The position numbers and the translations under genes are program-made. Of a stretch of 64,000 nucleotides of DNA, positions 49,136-58,626 are shown one piece after another. This stretch comes from Malaya genurostris (lineage: Eukaryota; Arthropoda; Insecta; Diptera; Culicidae): assembly GCF_030247185.1 (NCBI RefSeq), contig NC_080570.1, forward strand, positions 76,065,132 to 76,129,131. The letters run 5' to 3'. A model generated the notes under the pieces. The model had not been told where the DNA came from. It did no database searches and was given only the letters and a program-made list of their open reading frames with translations. Every line of letters begins with the position of its first letter. Position 1 is the stretch's first letter.

Positions 49136-51026
49136 TAGAAACAGGTGAGACAAACGTAACTCATTTGCGGTAGTGATTTTGCTTCAGTATGCCAAGTAAA
49201 ACTAAAACCACGGGCTTGCTTTCGCCACACTGTTCGAACTAGTTGGTTTTGAATAAAAGTGTTTGTTCATTTTACATGTATGTCGTCATACCGTTGACAA
49301 GTGTTCGTTACCAACGCAAGCACGTCACGATGCATTTCGGTTAGACCCCTACATTACCTCAAAGACGTAGTCGTCTTCGTCCCCTTGTATGATTTTACCA
49401 TTTAAGATATGGTCAAATTATCGATTCCCAACCGTTTTACGATCCACCTGGGGGATTGAGCTGATTATAACCAGATTATAACGATAATCAGATTATAACG
49501 AAAGCAATCCAGATTACTTTGAAATCCAATAAAGATAACCAGATTATGAAGAAATTACTTATCCAATATAAAGATATACCCGAAAAAAGTGTGTAGCATT
49601 TTTTTCGAGTACAGTCTTTATTGCATGGACTGGTTTATATGCACTGGTCAATCTGAACAAATTCAAATTGTGCATATGTGCACAAACTCACACATCGTAA
49701 ATTGATAGCCCCAAAATAGACATTCCAAGCAGTCTGGCCGACTGTATCTAGTTTCGTACGTTTGTATGTTTCTGCAGGCAGTGATTAGATTATCGGTATC
49801 GAATCATTCATCCATAAATTTAGTTAGCGTAGCTGCAAATCAGTCAACCCACCTACACTTGTCAACGTGATCGGATTCACTTATTGCCATTTTGATACCT
49901 GGAGGTATTGGGAGCTATTTCTCCCAAAACCTAAAGCAAGCCGCTACCGCAATAAATGAATTACGCTTACAACGTCATTTCATGTGTTACAATTACGCGG
50001 AACAGTAATTAAGCAATCCGCTGAGTTTTACATAAATCAGATTGATAGTGGTTGGTTGAGTTAACAGGGCCACAGAATATTTCATTTCGCCTTTGTTTGA
50101 CGTGTGATGCCGGAAATAAATATGTTTTAATGTGATGTTACCCCAATGAAGACACGAACGTATACTAGTTTTTACCTTTTTCATATTTTTCTGAAGTGTT
50201 TAGCGTAAAATTCTCACACACATATTGAAAACGGCCTGCATTAAATTTCCAAAACAACAGTAATGATCCACAGAGAAAACTTACAAATTTTACAGGTGAC
50301 ATAATTCTTCAAACGATACAATTCATAGCTACTGAACTTTTCAAATGCCACATTATTCCATTCGTACAAAAATTTTCTGGCTCCGAGTGTAATTTGCACT
50401 CGGCTACCAAGTGAGACTGTATGAATTTATATGCACGATTTACCAGCCAAGCAGATATGTGCTTATGTGGCTCAGTCGACTAACTGGTGTGCTTTTCGGT
50501 TCAAGTCGCATTGTTGATGTCGATCTTTTGATTTTTGTTCCTTCCGTTTTGAAGCCATGTAATTTTCAAATCTCACAATTTTACATGTTCTTAAATTTGT
50601 ATCGTTGGAAATAAATTTTTTAAAATTCAGTTAAAAAAAAGGCGGGTGGGTAATGTCAGACATAACTGGATGTTGTGAATACGAAAAAACTGGCACGCTT
50701 CCATCACTTTTCGAATAGTTAGTTAATTGATTGTATGAATTGTTAAGCTTTCCCCTTTTTCACTAATTGCGTTTGAAGCGATGCACCTACATTAGTACAG
50801 ATTAGTTACATTAAACAGCTACTATTCTACAGCTATATATTCCAAACTTGAAACAATTCCTTTTTAATTTGCCAATATAGGAGGCTAGGTACGACAAATT
50901 TGTAGTTTATTTTTATTGAAGCTATGAAGTTCGAAGATATCTGATTCTTCTCGAAATATCAGTACGAAACAATTGCAATAGCCTGGTCTGAAATGTATCG
51001 ACGATCTTCAGTATGCAAGTCATTTT
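49136..51026. other. Mostly unannotated; small GATTATAAC motif cluster and a tRNA-like box pair
   Basis: 49452-49550 repeats CAGATTATAAC-like words irregularly. The tRNA-like site near 50470 is listed separately. No coding feature was found. Confidence 0.4.
50468..50507 (+). other. tRNA-like A-box/B-box pair (possible SINE head or tRNA relic)
   Basis: TGGCTCAGTCG followed about 20 bases later by GGTTCAAGTC resembles a polymerase III internal promoter. The surrounding bases do not fold into a convincing cloverleaf. The spacing is short for a functional tRNA gene. A related string (GATACGTGCTTCTGTGGCTC) occurs at about 34332, so this may belong to a second, undescribed SINE-like repeat. Confidence 0.4.
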
Positions 51027-51054
51027 AATAATAATAATGATGGTAATAATAATG

Positions 51055-51138
<84 letters not shown>
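51027..51138. repeat. (AAT)n microsatellite, about 110 bp
   Basis: ATAATAATG-type start with a few interruptions near 51040-51055, then a pure AAT run. Confidence 0.97.
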
Positions 51139-51139
<1 letters not shown>

Positions 51140-51458
51140 AGATTAACCTGTATATATGGCAACCCTGTATCGCATGGCATATTTTCACACGACTCCATAC
51201 TAGTAGAAAGATGTGTTCAACATCATCACATTCGCTTTCACATTGCCGTTCGTAATTGATTGTGTTAGTGACGGTACAAATCTCCCTTTTTTTCGGTTTT
51301 CGGTGCCATCTAGCTGACGGTGTCTCGTACGTTCAGAGTAGCTGCTTTAACTTAAATGACGCTATTTCTCACATCACATTTCATTTTATACCTGCTACTG
51401 GTAGCGGTGTGCGGACGTCCCCTTTGTTAAAATATCACAGAACGGGAAACAGTGAGAC

Positions 51459-51468
51459 GATATAAAAG
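51459..51468 (+). promoter_or_regulatory. TATA box upstream of the H2A copy
   Basis: GATATAAAAG lies about 100 bases ahead of the H2A homology, the layout of arthropod replication-dependent histone genes. Its presence argues for a DNA-level duplication rather than a processed retrocopy. Confidence 0.65.
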
Positions 51469-51561
51469 AGAGAGTTAGTAGAGCGGCAACCAGTAATACT
51501 GAGTTGGCTGTCGAGCTGTTAACAGCATCTTGTGGAATTTTTACGCAGAAACACGCACACA

Positions 51562-51888
51562 GGAGGAAGAGTTAAGGGCAAGGCAATGTCCCGCTCGAAC
51601 CGTGCTGGTCTGCAGTTCCCAGTTGGCAAAATCCATCGTCTGCTACGGAAGGGAAACTACGCAGAGCGTGTCGGTGCCGGTGCATCGGTCTATCTGGCGG
51701 CAGTGATGGAGTACTTGGCTGCCGAAGTGTTGGAATTGGCCGGTAATGCTGCCCGTGACAACAAGAAAACGATCCGTAACGATGAGGAGTTGAAAACCCC
51801 GTCCTTTTCAGGACGACCACATCACTGTGATAAAGAAATATTTAGGATTGCTTTAAGTTTAGCCAGTTCTGATACGCCTGGAAAGTAG
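51562..51888 (+). pseudogene. H2A: Histone H2A, damaged copy
   Basis: H2A is a core nucleosome protein. The conserved stretch reads SRSNRAGLQFPVGKIHRLLR, GNYAERVGAGASVYLAAVME and LAAEVLELAGNAARDNKKT. It lacks the normal ATG and N-terminal tail: the frame upstream opens without ATG, and the first ATG, at 51586, replaces a Lys codon just before SRSN. After KKT about ten residues of the following helix region are missing in frame, then IRNDEEL resumes and the reading changes to unrelated residues after ELK, so the docking domain and C-tail are lost. It probably cannot form a dimer with H2B. I see no histone 3' stem-loop. Confidence 0.88.
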
Positions 51889-52213
51889 AATGCGCAAATC
51901 AAGTGGAAACATTTGTTCTAACAATTTGTTCATCTCTTTCATTCGCTTTCGCATTGCGGTTCGTAATTGAATGTGTTAGTGACGGTGCAAATTAATTTAC
52001 CTTCCATCTTGATGAATTTTTTGGTAGGAAATATTGAAATCTGATATGGTTCTCGTGTGTGTCTTGTTTCAGCAATGGGCCTTGCTGGACTTTTTGGCTT
52101 CCTTTCTACCGATTTTCGATTTTGTCATTGTGCTGACGGAGTCTCGTGCATTCAGATCGGGAAACAGTGAGACGACAGATCCTCGATGTTGCTCTCGTGT
52201 GTCTTGTTTCGGG

Positions 52214-52475
52214 TAGGGATGTCGTAATATCGATCGATTAATCGAGTAATCGATTAATAACCCAGATAATCGAGTAATATTTAATCGATTATCATAGAAC
52301 TAATATTCGATTGTTGAGCTAATCGAATAGTTAAAAAATTCCCATAGTAATAATCGAATGAATAATCGAGTAATCGATTAATAACCTAGATAATCGAATA
52401 AATTACAATCGATTAGTTTCAAAATTATACTCGATTATTGAATAATCGAGTAATTCGAAATTTCCGACATCCCTA
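52214..52475. mobile_element. 262-bp hAT-type MITE with 8-bp target duplication
   Basis: Ends are TAGGGATGTCG and its exact inverse CGACATCCCTA. GTTTCGGG is duplicated on both sides (52206-52213, 52476-52483). The interior is AT-rich with many TAATCGA/TCGATTA words, two of which form a longer internal repeat (GAGTAATCGATTAATAACC). Eight-base duplications are typical of hAT transposases. No coding capacity. Confidence 0.92.
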
Positions 52476-52483
52476 GTTTCGGG

Positions 52484-54040
52484 AACAGTTGCTCAGCAAA
52501 TGGTAGGAAAAATGAACCACTCAACTTTTATATGAATGCTCTTGTATAGATTCAGACATCCCGCGTTCTGATTGGCTGGTGCTTTCCTGGGTTAAATCAA
52601 ACAGGTTTTTCAATAGTGTACTATTGAAAAACTTCAATGTTGTTGCAATACACGTTCAAGTTGAAAATTTTCGATTCTATTGGTAGTTAGATTATATAAA
52701 TCCTTCTACAGATCACTGAGCTATGAGCATTCAAAATACGAGAAAGGCAAACGCGCCTTATGAATTATCTTCTTTGATACTCGTTTATACCAAACATTTC
52801 AGAAAAGTTTAATTATGAACTATTTGAGAATATGTCACAGAACTGAAAATTTTATTAAAAAATTGTGATCATATTTCCGATGGCGTGTAGCAAAAATTAT
52901 GTTGATTCATTAGATATAACATGAGATATTCACGATCAAAAACTTATCACTCTCTCAGAGAGTAAATTTTGAAAAGGCGCCCCATAGTAAAGTAAGTCGT
53001 ATTCACGACAAAACACATCGATATATTAATAACTGAAGTATCGATAACGATTTTTATAGAAGGGAAATATATTTCCCCATGAGTGTTAAGACGTCTTTTT
53101 AACCGATTTTTTGCAAGAAAATGTAATTGGAAAATGACAAATCCTACAAAAAAAACAAAACTGTTCTGCTAGTGATATTTACAAAATTATTTAAATTGTC
53201 GAACGAAAATACTGAAACAAAAAAATTTTTTTCCTATCCAGCACTGATACATTTTGCTAATATCGGAAAACTAGATATAGGGTATCCTAAATATAAAGTG
53301 ATAGCAAACTAATATCATGATATCAGTATATACTATATGATTATGGTAGTTCGTTTCCCGATCATTGATTATTTATGCTTCTTTTCATTATTATTATTTA
53401 ACTGCAAAGTAATGCTTCAATTTGGTGTAATAGCTTGTCGTGCTATTATTTCGCAATTTAAAGATAATATAACTTATGTAGATATAAGACCAATGTATTT
53501 CAAAAATTGCAATAAAACTTCAATTACTTCTAGAGAAGTTACGATATTTTATAATGAATTTAGTGGAATATTTGGACATTTTGGATAATAGTATGTAAAA
53601 ACTTAGTAGAACAGTTATTCAATATAATTTTCGAAGCAATCAATCATGTTCCCACAAACATAATTTAAGAACATTTTAAGTTTAGTTACCGTATTCTACA
53701 TTACAATGTTGCTTTGCTATTGTTTTGGTATTGGAAATACCTCATGTGGAAGACAATTTAAGTATTCTGTTTAGCTATTTTGCCTCTTTATTCAACCTCA
53801 CGAATACCACTTGAAGAACGTTTACTAGTCGAAGACAAGGGCATAATAAGGTTTACATTAATTATTTTCTTCTGATCCGTTTTTGGGACAAAATTTTAAC
53901 AAAATCAAAAACGGTATTTTTTCGTAAATTATTAAATTAAATTTTTTAAGTATAGAATTCAATAAGGATTTTATTCAGTATTTTTACTCAAAAAGTTTCT
54001 AATTAACAGGGTCTGAGTGTTTAGTAGAATATGTATGATA
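52484..54040. other. No gene recognised
   Basis: AT-rich. Open frames up to 83 codons (for example 53337-53588) have no motif I recognise. Confidence 0.45.
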
Positions 54041-54143
54041 GGATCAAACTTTTTTAACACCATTGAATTCCACTATAAGTATATCACGTCACTATACACA
54101 TTCAGTATGTATCACAGCAACACTTTAAAAAAACATGTATAAA
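54041..54143. repeat. Left arm of the inverted repeat enclosing the 54-61.5 kb nest
   Basis: The inverse of this arm is found at 61451-61530, plus a split-off piece at 58609-58626. The match includes GAATTC, AAGTATATCACGTCACTATA and CACATTCAGTATGTA. The outer ends read GGATCAAAC and its near-inverse TTTATCC, each next to TA. These may be Penelope-like inverted terminal repeats, or the ends of a foldback DNA element that received the Penelope-like element. Confidence 0.72.
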
Positions 54144-54439
54144 AATATTAAAAAATTAATGACGGGCCTTATAGGAAACAGCGATCCGACCCCCTTCCAG
54201 AAATTATTAAAAGAGTAGATAAAACAAAGTCCATAAACCTGGGAATTAAATAAGGGAAATTATTTCTTCAATAGGAGTCCCTACCCAAAAAATCTATAAA
54301 TGGCTAGTGGAAGAATTCAAAAATATGCCGAAAAAGTTTTTTTAGTAAGTCTATTCTTAATACGCAAGACTTCGCTACTCAATTTCTGAACTCAGGTGAA
54401 ATCGAAGATGACGAAATCTTAACCTAACTCGAATTTGCA

Positions 54440-55469
54440 TGGATGTAAATTACTTCAAATTTAGAGGGAAATTTTATAAACAATTACCAGGGGCCCCCGT
54501 TTTTATGCGAATAACGTTGATGATATATTTTTAATCATAAAACGAAATGATTTATCAAATTTCTTAGAAATAATTAATCATTTACATAAAAATATTAAAT
54601 TGGCCTATGAGATAAAGGAGCACGACAGCTTACCTTTTTTAGATAATCTCATTGTCAGTGAGGCAAAATCTTTAACTTTCGAAATATATAGGAAGCCAAC
54701 CAATACAGACCGCGTCATACCAAACACTTCCAATCATTCTCACCAACACAAAATGGCAGCATTTCATCATATGTTTCATAGAATGCTTACCTTACCTCTC
54801 AGCGATGATGCGATAATAAAAGAGAAAAATTTCATTTTCAAAATTTGAAAGCAAACAATTCTGGATAAAAAAGTGAGATTGTTGAAACAACTATCACTCA
54901 CAACTTTGTTCCCCCTATCAGAAAATTTGAAAAGAATATCGGTGGACTTCAACACAAACATGTCATATCCATTTAAATCAAAATTAAAACCCTTTGGCTT
55001 GGATTTAGTATTCAGTAGTACTCACAGTTTATCACTACTAATTGAAAACTTTGCTAGGATCTACAAAAGATCATACTGATAAATTGAAAAAATCTGGGGT
55101 ACATAAAATTTCATTTTCTCATTGTGATAAATTATAAATTGGACAAACAAAGAAAACATTAGGTACCCGTTTCAAGGAACACATAGTAGAACTAGGAAAA
55201 GCATCTAAGGATTTGGAAAGATGATTATCCCACCATTTCGAGTCAAAAGTAGCAGAACATGCCTTTTCCGATAACCCCGAGTTCACTACTAATGACATAC
55301 AAATCTTAAGACAAATTTCTAACCCATGGAAATTAGATACAGCTGAAAGTTTAGAAATTTTCAAACATGATTCCACTTCCTTACTAAACAGAGACCAAGG
55401 AAATATGTCTTCCTGGCTTTTTAAGTTAGTACCTACACACAGGGGACAAACAAACATAGAAAACACTTA
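54440..55469 (+). pseudogene. Penelope-like RT/GIY-YIG protein, degenerate
   Basis: The frame includes ICMDVNYFKFRGKFYKQLPG near 54440, then a deletion that removes RT between that block and NVDDIF at about 54509, where Asn replaces the usual Tyr. The open stretch to 54846 is followed by TGA. ISVDFNTNMSYPFKSKLKPF comes next, then, after stops, KLIGQT-like sequence with GTRFKEHIVELGKASKDLER and HHFESKVAEHAFSDNPEFTT, ending LVPTHRGQTNIENT. Many stops show long decay. Confidence 0.8.
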
Positions 55470-55586
55470 ACTTTTTCTACCCTAAGAAATTTTCAAGGTA
55501 TTTCTACCTGTTGTTAAGAATCTATCTACCTCTGTTTTATATAAAAAAACAACATTGCAGCATTCCTTCAATTTATTTAGAAATCT

Positions 55587-55633
55587 GATACACTGGAGAA
55601 GAATGTAAGCGGCATTCGAAATACGTATCTGTG
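55587..55633 (+). ncRNA. Degenerate hammerhead-ribozyme-like motif at the Penelope-like 3' end
   Basis: Candidate parts in order: short stem I strand ACA; core CTGGAGA at 55593-55599 (canonical CUGANGA, one mismatch); stem II GAATG with CATTC at 55601-55605 and 55613-55617; core GAAA at 55618-55621; stem III TAC with GTA; then ATC at 55627-55629, the expected NUH cleavage triplet; then TGT, which closes stem I. Hammerhead motifs are known in Penelope-like terminal repeats. The mismatched core means it is probably inactive now. Confidence 0.55.
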
Positions 55634-55637
55634 ATGT

Positions 55638-58594
55638 ACTCTTACTCTTATTCTTTCAGTCGTAGACCACGTGGGTCTCTGCTGTATAAAGGAGGCGTCT
55701 CCATTCAACTCGGTTCATGGCTGTTCACCGCCTCGGTAGCTGCGAAGGGTCCGTAGGTCGTCCTCAATTTGATCGATCCATCTTGCCCACTGCGCGCCCT
55801 TTCTTCTTATACCGGTCGGATCATTATCGAGAATCATTTTAACAGGGTTGTTCTCCGACATTCTAACAACATTTCCGGCCTACCGTAACCGCCCAACCTT
55901 GGCCGTTTGGACGAGGGTTGGTCCTCCCAGCAACTGGTGCAGTTCATGGTTCATTCGCCTTCTCCACGTACCGTCTTCCATCCGAACACCGCCGAAGATG
56001 GTTCGCAACACCTTCCGTTCAAAAACACCTAGTGCGCGTTGATCCTCCGCAAGCATTGTCCAGGACTCGTGCCCGTAGAGGATAACCGGTCTAATCAGCG
56101 TTTTGTAGATAGTTAACTTCGTACGACGGCGAATTTTGCTCGATCGAAGCGTCCTGCGCAGTCCAAAGTAATCACGATTTCCTGACAATATATCGGCAGT
56201 CACCAGTGAGCCCAAGTATACGAACTCGTCGACCATTTCGATTTCATCACCACCAATCAGAACTCGTAATGGGTGGCTGACGTTATCTTCTCTAGAGCCC
56301 CTGCCTTTCATGTACTTTGTCTTTGACACATTTATGTCAAGCTCGATCCGCTTGGCTTCAGCTTTTAGTCCGATGTACGTATGTTCAATCTTCTCAAAGT
56401 TGCGTGCTATAACATCAATATCATCAGCGAAACCAAGTAGCTGGACGGACTTTCTGAAAATCGGGCCACTTGTGTCTATCCTCGCTCTTCTTATCACACC
56501 TTCCAAAGCAATGTTGAATAGCAGACACGAAAGGCCATCACCTTGCCGTAGCCCTCTGCGAGTTTCGAAGGGACTCGAGTTTATCCCCGATACTCGAACA
56601 ACGCACATCACTCGATCCATCGCAGCCTTGACCAATCGTATCAGTTTGTCCGGGAATCCGTAGTCGTGCATGATTTTCCATAGCTGTTCTCGATCGATTG
56701 TGTCGAAGGTTGATTTAAAATCGATGAATAAGTGATGTGTGGGCACATTTTATTCGCGGCACTTTTGCAACACCTGGCGGCTGGCGAACACTTGGTCCGT
56801 GGTAGCGCGTTCCCCCATAAATCCTGCCTGATATTGTCCCACGAATTCGTTTGCAATCGGTGAAAGTCGACGGCATAAGATTTGGGAGAGTACCTTGTAG
56901 GCGGCATTCAGCAGAGTTATTGCGCGGTAATTGCAGTAATCTAGCTTATCGCCCTTTTTGTGGATGGGACACACGATTCCTTCCACCCATTTCTCCGGTA
57001 ACATCTCGTCCTCCCAGATCTTGGTAACGACCCAGTTCAGTGCTTTCACTAGTGCATTACCACCGTGTTTTAGTAGCTCGCTTGGTAGTTGGTCAACGCC
57101 AGCGGACTTATTATTTTTCAACCGACTTGCGACCTCCTCGACTTCTTGGAGGTCTGGGACCGGCAGTCTATCGTCCTCCGCACGCGTTCCCAAGTTCGTT
57201 ACCGCGCCGCCACTTTCGTATTCCGCCGCATAGCCATTGAGGTGCTCGTCGAAATACTGCCGCCACCTCTCGATCACCTCACAGTCGTTCGTGAGAAGAT
57301 CCTTGCACATATCGGCCTGTGGCACATGGCCTCTGCGCGAACGATTCACCTTCTCGTAGAACTTCCTTGTGTCATTAGCACGGAACAACGGTTCCATCGC
57401 TTCGCGATCTCGGTCTTCCTGTTGGCGCTTTTTTCTACGGGATACCGAGTTTAGCCTGATCCGCGTCTGCTCGCCCAAGCTGTATTCTTATCGGCCACTA
57501 ACTGTTCACATTCGTCGTCGAGCCAGTCGTTCCTTACGTTCGGAGCCGCCGTACCTAGCGTTGCTGATGTAGTGCTACCTATGGCAGAACGAATGTCTCT
57601 CCACCCTTCTTCAAGAGTAGTTGCACTAAGCTGCTCTTCCATTGGTAGTGCCACTGCCAACTGCTGCACAAAATCTTGGGCTACTCCAGCATCCCGGAGC
57701 CGCGCGATGTTAAACCGCGACGTTCGGTTTCGACGTTGGGTAGCCACCGTCAAAAGTTTCGAGCGCATGCATACAGCAACCAAGCAGTCAGTGGTCCGAA
57801 TCTATATTCGCACTGCGGTAGGTGCGAACATTGTTGATGTCCGAGAAAAATTTTCCGTCGATCAAAACGTGGTCGATTTGGTTTTCGGTCTGTAGGTCAA
57901 GTTATCTCCAGGTAGCTTTGTGGATATCCTTGCGGGGAAAGAAGGTGCTTCTGACTACCATTCCTCGGGAGGCCGCAAAGTTGACGCATCGTTGGCCGTT
58001 GTTATTCGATGCTGCATGCAGGCTGTTCGGCCCTATTACCGGTCGGTACATTGCCTCCCTTCCTACCTAGGCATTCATGTCGCCGATGACAATTTTTACG
58101 TCTCTGGGGCAGCCGTCATAGGCTTGTTCCAACTGCACGTAGATCGCTTCTTTCTCGTCATCGGGTCTCTCTTCATGTGGGCAGTGCACGTTAATGATGC
58201 TGTAATTGAAAAAACGGCCTTTAATTCACAACTTACACATCCTAGCGTTGATCGGCTGCCACCCAGTCACTCGCTGACGCATCTTGCCCTGCACTATAAA
58301 GCCAGTTTCCAGCTCGCTCGTTGTGCCACAGCTTTGATAGAAGGTAGCCGCTCGATGACCGCTTTTCCACACCTTCTGTCCCATCCCACAAAGCTCCTGC
58401 AGCGCTACGACGTCGAAGTTGCGAGGATTTAGTTCGACGTACAATATCCTGTCGCAGCCTGCAAAACCTAGTTCCATGCTCCAAGTTTCCAATCGTAGTC
58501 CTTATTTCGTCGCGTGGGTCTATGCCGATGCCCCCTGTCTCACCGGAGGATCATCGTGGTTGCTCTGTTTAACGTCCCAACTAGCACTAGGACG
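55638..58594 (-). mobile_element. RTE-clade non-LTR retrotransposon, nearly full length
   Basis: The 3' end (left) is a hexamer tail, CTCTTACTCTTATTCTT on the plus strand, as in RTE elements, which end in short repeats rather than poly(A). ATCTGTGATGT at 55627-55637 and ATCTGTAATGT at 58595-58605 match at 10 of 11 bases, a likely target duplication. The 2957-bp body carries one ORF with an AP endonuclease then RT and no RNase H. It lies in the very end of the Penelope-like element. Confidence 0.87.
55690..58540 (-). pseudogene. RTE ORF: AP endonuclease plus reverse transcriptase, several stops
   Basis: Minus-strand order: start of endonuclease near 58500; NFDVVALQELCG with the catalytic Glu; IGDMNA, followed directly by TAG at 58067; QIDHVLIDG after a TAA; NIDSDHCLVAV with the Asp-His pair. 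A frame change near 57460 leads to the RT N-terminus: NKSAGVDQLPSELLKHGG, PIHKKGDKLDYCNYRAITLL, QAGFMGERATTDQ. Then come TAA at 56750, FIDFKSTFDTIDREQLW, GLRQGDGLSCLLFNIALEG, the FADDIDVI active site, FVYLGSLV and the C-terminal region, with a TAG for Trp at 55880. RT catalytic residues are preserved. At least five lesions make it inactive. Confidence 0.88.
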
Positions 58595-58626
58595 ATCTGT
58601 AATGTGACGTCTTTTATACATGTTTT

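Larger units (their letters stand above)
51226..52200. repeat. Duplicated histone-promoter-like segments flanking the H2A copy
   Basis: 51226-51284 and 51938-51994 share CGTTCGTAATTGA and GTGTTAGTGACGGT. Further on, GGGAAACAGTGAGACGA at 51445 recurs at 52160. The two segments lie in direct orientation before and after the coding sequence, as neighbouring gene promoters would in a collapsed histone cluster. Confidence 0.7.
54150..55637 (+). mobile_element. Penelope-like element remnant (RT end plus GIY-YIG endonuclease)
   Basis: The RT segment is recognised from NVDDIFLIIKRND (the YVDDI box), then EHDSLPFLDNLIV and FEIYRKPTNTDRVIPNTSNH, the usual Penelope-like order. A tail with IGQTKKTLGTRFKEH-type residues marks the GIY-YIG endonuclease. 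The upstream part from 54150 is more decayed (FRGKFYKQLPG before an internal deletion). It ends just before the RTE insertion, within a hammerhead-like motif. Elements of this class prime reverse transcription through their GIY-YIG nick and lack LINE-type endonucleases. Confidence 0.82.

Noticed and set aside
49440..49560. Cluster of CAGATTATAAC words as a CRISPR-like or operator array
   Set aside because: Spacing is irregular and the words are short and degenerate, so it is probably simple AT-rich duplication.
50922..51255. Poly-Ile open frames near 51 kb
   Set aside because: Translations of the (AAT)n tract.
55848..58607. Plus-strand open frames of 60-170 codons opposite the RTE element
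   Set aside because: They are antisense shadows of the conserved RTE coding sequence, without motifs of their own.
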